Shown: positions 56,449-64,000 of the stretch, in pieces | Position numbering within the stretch: the first letter of the stretch is position 1 | How the letters are laid out: the number at the start of each line of letters is the position of its first letter | Assembly (NCBI GenBank): GCA_021018995.1 | Contig: CM037585.1 | Span: 63,986,646-64,050,645 of the forward strand | Source of the DNA: Chloranthus sessilifolius | Taxonomy: Eukaryota > Streptophyta > Magnoliopsida > Chloranthales > Chloranthaceae | Length of the DNA: 64,000 nt | Direction of reading: 5' to 3' | The notes under the pieces: model-generated | The model's database searches: none | What the model saw: the letters and a program-made list of their open reading frames with translations, nothing else | What the model was told of the DNA's origin: nothing | Translations under genes and position numbers: made by a program

Positions 56449-57430
56449 ATGGTCTTGAAAGAGAAGATCCTTACATGCATGCATCTGAAGGATTTTCTTG
56501 AAATATGTGCAACCTTCAGATTTCAAAAAATTTCTGATGAGTCAGTATGTATGAGCTTTTTTCCTTTCTCTATAAAGGACAAGGCCAACGCTTGGTTAAA
56601 TTCTTTCTCATCTGGTTCGATTATATCATGGGATCAGTTGGTAGCAAAGTTTCTTTCTAAAATTTTTCCGATGGAAAAAGCAAACTCATTGAGAAGAGAA
56701 ATTTCATATTTTAGTCAAGAAGAAAATGAAAATTTTTATGAAAGTTGGGAAAGGTTTAAAGATTAGCTTTTGAAATGCCCTCACCACGGTTTTGAGATGT
56801 GGAGACTTGTTCAATATTTTTACAATGGGTTAATCCAAACTCATCGTAATATGATCAAATCCATGAATAGTGGTGGATTTTTAAGTTTGACTGATGACGA
56901 GGCATATAAGTTTTTAGAGGGATTGTCTGAGAGTTCCCAACAGTGTGATTTTTCTATTCGTCGTGATAGATCTCCCCAATTTTTTAAAAAGGGAGGTTTA
57001 TATGAAGTGGGTGAGCCCATGACATCAGGGCAAAGATAGATAATTTAACAGGTAAAGCTGAGGCCTTAGCTTTAATCAAAGCCATAAATGTTGTCAATCC
57101 TGTGCAAAATGAAGTTTGTTCTATTTATGCTAGCCCCATGCATATAGCACAATCATGTCCGTCTAACTTTTCAGAGTGTTATATTAAGCAAGCATATGCA
57201 ATGAACAACTTTGGAAAACTAATTGGTAGTTTATTTTCTGAGACCTATAATCCTAATTGGAAGAATCACCCAAATTTCTCATGGAGACAACCCCAACCTC
57301 CCATGAATGTAGGAGGGCAAATTCCACATTCAAATCAATTTCGTCCTCCTACACAATCATATCCTCCTGGATTTCATCAACACCCTCAATTTGTGGCACC
57401 ACGTCCACAATCATCATCTTCATAATCTTT
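56449..57430 (+). pseudogene. Athila-like gag relic
   Basis: The frames read HLKDFLEICATFRFQKISDE, then FPFSIKDKANAWLNSFSSGS and ISWDQLVAKFLSKIFPMEKA. Next are YESWERFKD and CPHHGFEMWRLVQYFYNGL, then YNPNWKNHPNFSWR. These are signature segments of Athila gag. It is broken. Confidence 0.85.
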
Positions 57431-57908
57431 AGAGGACATATTGAAAGCATTCATGCAGTCCATAACCGAAGCCATTTCAAATCTAGAAAATTAGATTGGC
57501 AAGTTGACAACTCAAGTGGGTGAGAGGGAAAAAGGAAAATTCCCAAGCCAACTCATCCCAAATACAAAAGGGCAGTATGCAGTAAATAATTTGTCCAGCT
57601 CTACTCATGAGCAGGAGCATGTGCAGTCAATTACTACCCTTAGGTTTGGGCGAAAAATTGATAACCATGTTAAGTTGCTTGAAGTTGAAGAAAAAGAAAA
57701 GGAAATTGAAGAAGAAATTGAGACATCTGAAGATGAGGGGAATAAAAACCCTCATGAGGAGACAAGAAATTAAAAAAATGAGTGAAACCATGGGTCCTAT
57801 GCTAAGAAGAAAAACTAGCTAGGTGATATTCTTGAGGTGTTTAAGCAAGTTCGCATAAAGATCCCATTCCTAGAAGCTATCCAGTAGGTTCCTTTTTATG
57901 CTAAATTT

Positions 57909-58611
57909 TTGAAGGACTTGCTTACAATCAAGAGAAAGACCAATGTTTCAAAGAAGGCAGTTTTGGCTGAGCACGCCAGCCCAATCATTCAATGCGAAAT
58001 TCCCGTCAAGTACAAGGACCCTGGGTGTCGTACCATTTCATGTGTCATAGGGGATCATCACATAGAGCGGGCATTCCTAGATTTAGGAGCAAGTGTGAAT
58101 TTATTGCCATATTCGGTTTACATCCAACTTGGTTTAGGTGAGTTGAAACAAATCCTTATGACCCTTCAGTTAGCTGATAGGTCAGTGAAAATACAAGGGG
58201 AGTGGTGGAAGATGCTCTGATCAAAGTAGATACATTTTATTTTTGGTGGATTTTGTAGTCCTAGACACCAAACTTGTCTAGAGCACGAGTGGTCAGATTC
58301 TTGTCATTCTAGGTCGGCCATTCTTGGCAACCTCAAATGCATTGATTAATTGTAGGAATGAAATTATGAAAATTTCTTTTGGGAACAGGACAGTGAAGCT
58401 TAATGTCTTTAACATCAGCATAAAACCAACTGAGGGTGAGGAGAATAGTGACATCTGTTTAATTGATAGTTTGGTTCAGGAGACACTTTCTCGATATAGT
58501 TTTGAGGATCCTCTAGAGGCTTGTTTGACCCATTTTGGTTGTGACTTTGACATCAAAAAGTCTATAGAAGAGGTAAATTCATTGCTTGATTCTACTCCTC
58601 TTATGAGTTAG
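57909..58611 (+). pseudogene. Athila-like protease region relic
   Basis: The frame reads CVIGDHHIERAFLDLGASVN, then LLPYSVYIQLGLGELK and LQLADRSVKIQG, the retropepsin region of Athila with the DLGAS core. Beyond it follow RPFLATSNALINCRNEIMKI and EEVNSLLDS, which lead into reverse transcriptase in intact relatives. An LTR of another family starts immediately after. Confidence 0.82.
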
Positions 58612-58613
58612 AT

Positions 58614-60027
58614 TGTCACAACCCAGATTTTTGAGATCTGTGCACGGCACACTCTTTTTCTTTCTTGCACATAGGTATATGTGTTTCACAAGGAGACCAA
58701 AACACCCTAATACTTAAAGTGCGTATATGGGAAACACACTAGTATATTCCAATTCTGATAAATATAAAAGTGAAGAAGAGAGAGAAGAGTCCTTACGTAA
58801 AACTATTCTAACCTAAATAGAGAGGAGGAGATTATAGAGAAAAAGAAGAGAGGAGCCTGGGAGAACTAGGGTTTGCATAGACTTAGATCGGCAAGGAGGA
58901 TCAGAGGTAATGACGGGAGGACGAACCAGGGAGGCCGGATAGCCTAGTTGGTTTACAAATCTTAAATCGAACATGCGTGATTCATGTCAGAATGCGTTAA
59001 AAACATGATAGAGGCCTAGGAATGTTTTAAATAGTAGGAAGGATGTTGGCTGTATGTTGCCTTATAGAAGATTAAGGTAAAATGAGGGATGGAAGCATGA
59101 CCTCGATCGGACCAGGACAAAAAGAATTGTTTCTCGCTCGACCGGTCTAAAGAGGCTCGCTCGAGCGAGGATGAACAAGGAAAAGAAAGACTACGGGCTC
59201 ATGGCTGTCCTTAAACTAAAGGAAGGCTCGCTCGAGGTCCACATCAAAAATTTGGCTCGATTTAACCGCTCGGCGATCGATCTCGATTTGACTCGGCGAG
59301 GTCAAGAGACCGCGAGGAGTCAAGTGACCGCCGAGCGAGGCTAATGACCCATGGCGAAATGCAGTGACCATTCGGATATTAGTTTTTAATGTGAGGAACT
59401 GGTGTCCTACACCCCAAAGACCTTAGAGCATTCTAAAGTAAAATTCTTTAAATGTAGGTCGATGCATTATAACCCTCGAGGACAAGCGTGATTGAGATTA
59501 CGTCGAGGTAGGAAGATTCTCGAAACATGTGCATTATTACGTGAATTCATATCGTAGTATAGTCTTTTAAATAATTGCATATACCATAAACTCTCATGAT
59601 AAGTGTGTGTGTGTGTTACAATGAGAAAAATCCACGAGGTCCCAGGGGCGAAAGATAATGTGGTTCAATCAAAGAAAGGTGAAATAGAAGTATGGGGCAT
59701 CCCGAGGATGCAAGAAAACAATTAGAGAAACAAAAATAATGTGATAAGGCCTAATGTAATATATCTAGCACAATCACGGTGAATAACTATATGTAAAGCA
59801 CATTGATATTTTTATTATTTAAGGTTGATCAGAATACCCCAAGCGTGGGGATACCCTGACCCGACTCGGCGGGATATCCGTGACCGATGCTGACCAATCC
59901 ATAGTTGAAACACATCCGAGGATGTAGATTGAGAATAGACCCGTAGCCTATGAGAAAGGGGCTTGGCGGTATTCGAGGGAATACACATAATAAGTCTAGT
60001 TAGGCAGCGATGGTGGTGGGTATTTGT
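58614..60027 (+). mobile_element. Chromovirus-type LTR fragment inserted in the Athila-like element
   Basis: It starts TGTCACAACCCAGATTTTTG. GGCGGGATATCCGTGACC (about 59867) matches the sense-strand GGCGGGATATCCGTAC of the E2 LTR, so it is plus-sense. CTCGCTCGAGCGAG palindromes lie at 59130-59345. The right part appears replaced by the next element. Confidence 0.55.
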
Positions 60028-60435
60028 TAAGTAGTGAAAATACCATTTTCACCCTAAACATGAGCTTTGAAAGACCCTTGAGAAGACTAAATAAGTGCTT
60101 TAGTGTGCATTTCTGACTAACCAATTAGAGCGAGGTCCAAGTCAGAAAAGCATCCTAAAATGATAAAAAAGTGACAACTCATGTCAAGCTCAAGAGGAGT
60201 GAAGAAATAGCCTCGACAATGGCTAAAAAGGTCTAAAGAGCAAGAAAAGACACGAAGAAGAAGGATCCATTAGCAAAGAAGAAATCAAGTTAAAAGTTCA
60301 AATCGCAAAGTAAAAAGTACTTTTCGAAAGGTCAAAGTTCATTGAATTGATTACGGGCTGTAATGAACTACTCGAAAAGAACCATGTTACATTGAGCAGT
60401 TGAAATTTCCTTTTGAATAGAAGATGCAGGGAGGC

Positions 60436-60512
60436 GTCCTTTGCGAAAAGACTTTCAAGCCAAATTTCTTTTGCGAAAAGAACTTCGGAGCCAAAACACT
60501 TTGCGAAAAGGC
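60436..60512. repeat. Short repeat TTTGCGAAAAG, three copies
   Basis: Copies at about 60439, 60471 and 60499 with 28-32 base spacing, inside the LTR-like block. Confidence 0.75.
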
Positions 60513-62884
60513 ACTTAAACTCTCTGAAAGGACATTACGGGAATTACACTTGTTTAAAGGGCATTTCAGTAATCTCTGCGCTCCAATGCATTTAATGACC
60601 GAGGACATTTGGAAGATTCCAATCAAGATCCAAAAGCATATTCCAACCCATGTGGCGCTCAAAGATGAAATCACTTGGCGGGAACTTAAACTCAAACAGA
60701 TTTTGAATTCCATAACGAATTGATGCTTCTAGCGCTGATTGGTGAACCGGATCGAGCATTTTCATTGGCGAAACGTCTGGATCCCGTGCTCAAGCGCCAT
60801 TGGGCAATCCGGATCTGAACACTTGATTGGTCAATTCAATACATGCGAGATCAAGGAAAGCTATAAATAGAAGACATTTGCCCAATTGTGGCATCCAGTT
60901 TTGAGTTTTCATCTCTATTTCCCTACCTTTAGGTCGGATAGCCTATCTGTACCTCCTGTAATACTTCTTTTGTTTTACTTTTGAGAGTTGTTGAGAGTGA
61001 TTTGTAACTCCAAGGAGATCGGATTCAAGACGCAAGTCCGAGGGCTTTCTAAAGCCGTGCTTGTAATTGTAATTTTGGATTTTAAAAGGTTCTTTGTAAT
61101 TTGTGTCTTCTCCATTGGAGTCATGTCGAGGGTTACGAATGTTCACCTTAGTGCATTAGACTTCTTTAGATTCACTCACCCGCATCCAACTTCCCTTAAT
61201 TCATTGTCCCTGTCTGAATTAGCGTTGGTAACCTAATTCTAGCAAAGACTTCTGATGATGTTCATGTTCGAACTAAAGAAAGGCCACAACTATTGGATGA
61301 TCTGTGACCATTGGATGAGATCATAGCCATAAGTCTAAACCTATTCCTTAATTCGGATTTATTTCTCTTACATACATCTGGTAGCGGATGAAGATTGAAT
61401 CTGCTCTATTGGAATCTGATTCTCCATTAAAATTCAAAGGCTAAAATACATGAAGCTATTATTTACGCATTTGATTTATTTTAAACACCTCCACAACTCG
61501 GATCCGGATCACGTGGTTAGTTCTTTTCTTTATTTGCTTTTAGTTAAAGCGTGACAAAACCCAACGCTCTCTCTTTATCTCGCTTTCTAGATAATTATAG
61601 AGCCGAGATCTAGCACAGATCGAGGTTTATCTCTCATTTTAGACAAATTCTCGACGATCTTGAAATACTTACTTTTAAAACTTGCTACAATTGGACGATC
61701 TTGCGGCTAATGTTAGCCCAGTGTCTTGATATTCCTTTCATAAGTTAACATCCATATAACTTAGCATTCTTTAATTCTTTAATTCTTTATTCATAATGCA
61801 CAATTATGGCACACTTGGAGCGACAACAAGTTTTTGGCGCCGTTCTTGAATTTGTTCTAAAATTGGTAGACCTAAGTTTTTTTTTATTTTATAGATTTGA
61901 TTTTCATTTTAGTTTTGCTTTAAACACTTTGTATTCCAAGTGCTTGATTAAATGTCTCTTTATTTTGTATAGAAAACCTATTTTCTGCAGATTTTTTTTT
62001 TTAAGTTTTCATTCTTTGCCTTCTAGTTGTTTGAATAAATCTTTTGCCACTCTTTTGTCTTTTGTCAAATTTGGGCGTGCTTTTTCTTTTCATTTTGTCA
62101 ATATCTTTGGAATAAAATCTTCGATTTTTGGATTGTTGAAGATCTGGGCGGCCGTCAACAAGGAGCATCTGGACTAAAAGGGCGGATCTGCTTGAGTTTG
62201 CATCCTCTTCTCCTTTGCATTCATTTTCTATTTTAAATTCTTGAGAACCAAGATTATCATTGTGTTTATTGTTTGTTCGATTATAATTTCTGCATCTTTT
62301 AGGCATCTTGATTTTTTTACAAAACCAAATACAAAATAAAAGAAAATGAAAACACAAATAGAAAATCTCTTAGTTGTTTCTCATTATTTTTGATAGTAAA
62401 TAAGGGCTCTTGTTGAGCACAGGTGATCCAAAACAAGTAAAAATAAAAAATAGAAAATTATAAAAATAAAAAATATATATATATCTTTCGTGTAATGTTT
62501 TCTCCATTTGCATCCACTTTTCCCATCCTGGACTCTTTGAGATCATTTTTTTATTTTTAGGAATCATGTAGGACAATGAGTAGTGAATCATAAATTTTGA
62601 ATATTCAATGGACCCACTTATTTTATTTTCCTTGAGATTTCTTCATCATAAATGGGTCTCAAATTGTGTATGAACTCTGTTTTTAATATGTGCTCCCATG
62701 CTTCATTATTTTTATTCATACCCATCATCAACAAAGAAGGGTCTTATGAATCTTGCTTTTCACGTATTCACGCTAATCATTTTTTTTCACTTAGATTCAT
62801 AAGTATCTCGCTTTTGGCATTAGATTTTCTGTTTTGGGCTTAGGATGTATCATTTTTTCTCTTTGGGCTTAGGATGTATCCTTT

Positions 62885-63085
62885 GGCATTAAAAATTCTG
62901 TTTTTAGGAATGTTAGTTTCAAATTCTTTTAAGAATTTTAGTTTCAAATTGTTTTAGATTTTCAAATTACATTTTAGGAATTTTAGCATTCTATTTTAGA
63001 TTTTCAAATTACATTTTAGGAATTTTAGTTTCAAATTCTGTTTTAGGAATTTTAGTTTCAAATTCTCGCTTTTAGGAACATTGTC
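62885..63085. repeat. AT-rich minisatellite in the leader
   Basis: The words TTTTAGGAATTTTAG and TTTCAAATTCTG alternate in about six degenerate copies of some 30 bases. Just upstream TTTGGGCTTAGGATGTATC is duplicated (62833-62882). Confidence 0.8.
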
Positions 63086-64000
63086 CTAGTTTTACTAATT
63101 TTCGTCATTTTTACGTGAGTATAGTTAGTTTCTAACTTTGTTTTCCTATTTTGCATTCACAAATTCTGTTTTGTGTCAACACTTTTCTATTTTTTAAACT
63201 TTGTATGCAGTCCCTACATTTTATTTTTTATTTGCATATAGTTTAGATTTTTCTATTCTTAGTTTTCTTTCTTCTTTTATCCTGCGCCCCTAGTTTCTCG
63301 GGTTTTCCCACCCCCCTCCCCAGTTTGGACCCCTTTAGTCCCCTACCACTCCATCCCCTCCCTAGATATGCCACCTCTCCCGGGCCATGACAGAAAATCC
63401 CTACATCCGTAGGGATGTGCGAGTGAAATGGCTGATTTCAGAGGCCTACATCCAACCCCTTATGAGGCCAAAATAAAAAATTAGAGCATTTCATGCAATT
63501 TGAGAGAGAGAAGATGAGGGATCTGGTTGGACAAACATACCAATTGGTGATGAGCAACACAAGGTAGCTATGCTCCAAGCTCAACTAGTTCAAACAGACC
63601 AAACTAGCTCAAGAAACAGAAAAGCAATGACTGACCAAACATCTGGGCCTCACCAAGAAGATCAAGTCCAAAGAGTACCGAGCTCAAGAATTCCGATCTG
63701 AGAAATCACCATCAAGTTCGATTCCAACTCTGATTCAAGTTCAACCGGTGGTATGGCGGACCCCAATGACCCAACTTATGGTAGCGACTTTGATCCAAGT
63801 TATTAATGTTTGCATGTACTTTGTTTCTAAATATAATATATAAATCATTCTTTTGTCCAATTCTGCACTTCTTTTTCTTTTCTTTTTTCTTTTTTACATT
63901 TTACATTCATTGTTACTGTAATTATTTTTTCCAATCTTTTACATTAGATCATGAGCAAGCCTATTTTATTTTTTCCTTACATCAAACCGGTGAGGACACG

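Larger units (their letters stand above)
54440..58613 (+). mobile_element. Athila-like Ty3/Gypsy element, 5' part
   Basis: An LTR (about 54440-56067) with TATAAATA at 55035-55042 is followed by TTTTTGGCGTTGTTGCCGAA, the Athila/Tat primer-site region, then gag (from about 56450) and protease (57909-58611). The element is then cut by another LTR. It is a fossil with several breaks; the 3' part is not in the window. Confidence 0.75.
60028..64000 (+). mobile_element. Second Athila/Tat-like element, 5' LTR and leader, running off the window
   Basis: An LTR-like block (about 60028-61828) has a TATA box TATAAATA at 60862-60869 and a GCGAAAAG repeat at 60436-60512. After ACAACA comes AGTTTTTGGCGCCGTT (from 61829), the Athila/Tat primer-site region. 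The remaining 2.1 kb is a long AT-rich leader with a minisatellite at 62885-63085; no recognisable gag is reached. The LTR start is tentative. Confidence 0.6.

Overview
This is nuclear DNA from a flowering plant, probably a TE-rich eudicot; the species cannot be told. It has long introns with GT/AG borders, plant LTR-retrotransposon lineages (chromoviruses, Athila-like, Copia), tRNA-iMet primer sites, MITEs and a Helitron-like end. There are no bacterial features. Only one host gene is supported: the N-terminal half of an acyl-activating enzyme of the AAE17/AAE18 type. It lies on the minus strand as seven in-frame exons between 48445 and 27228.

Positions 1-26900 are a nested retrotransposon pile. 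A Copia relic (25894-26900, minus) was hit by a Ty3/Gypsy element here called E1 (1-25893, minus, left end outside the window). E1 was then hit by E2 (4526-18032), a chromodomain Ty3/Gypsy element with target duplication CCTCA, and by E3 (18319-23779), a relative of E1. E2 also holds a solo LTR (12336-13317) inside its reverse transcriptase. The pile lies in or beyond intron 7 of the host gene.

Positions 27228-48445 hold the seven exons and their introns. Intron 6 contains a solo LTR (27885-29000, duplication CCTTC). Intron 4 (10.8 kb) contains a short Gypsy derivative E4 (32325-36159, duplication ATTTG), a LINE 3' fragment and a truncated Copia copy with its 3' LTR. Intron 3 contains a Helitron candidate and LTR debris. 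Intron 2 contains a foldback MITE. The exons join in phase and read like the AAE18 family up to the AMP-binding signature SSGTTG. The rest of the gene would have to lie beyond the left edge, which would make intron 7 longer than 27 kb.

Positions 48446-64000 are intergenic: MITE-like debris, a large chromovirus-type LTR (about 50937-54439), an Athila-like element (54440-58613) cut by another chromovirus-type LTR (58614-60027), and then the 5' part of a second Athila/Tat-like element (60028 to the edge).

The most unusual pattern is in the LTRs. At least seven carry clusters of short CpG-containing palindromes in their U3 half. The palindrome type (ATCGATCGAT, ACGGACGTCCGT, CTCGCTCGAGCGAG, CTCGCGCGCGAG) does not follow LTR lineage: unrelated LTRs share a type and related LTRs differ. 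All divergences quoted were estimated by eye.
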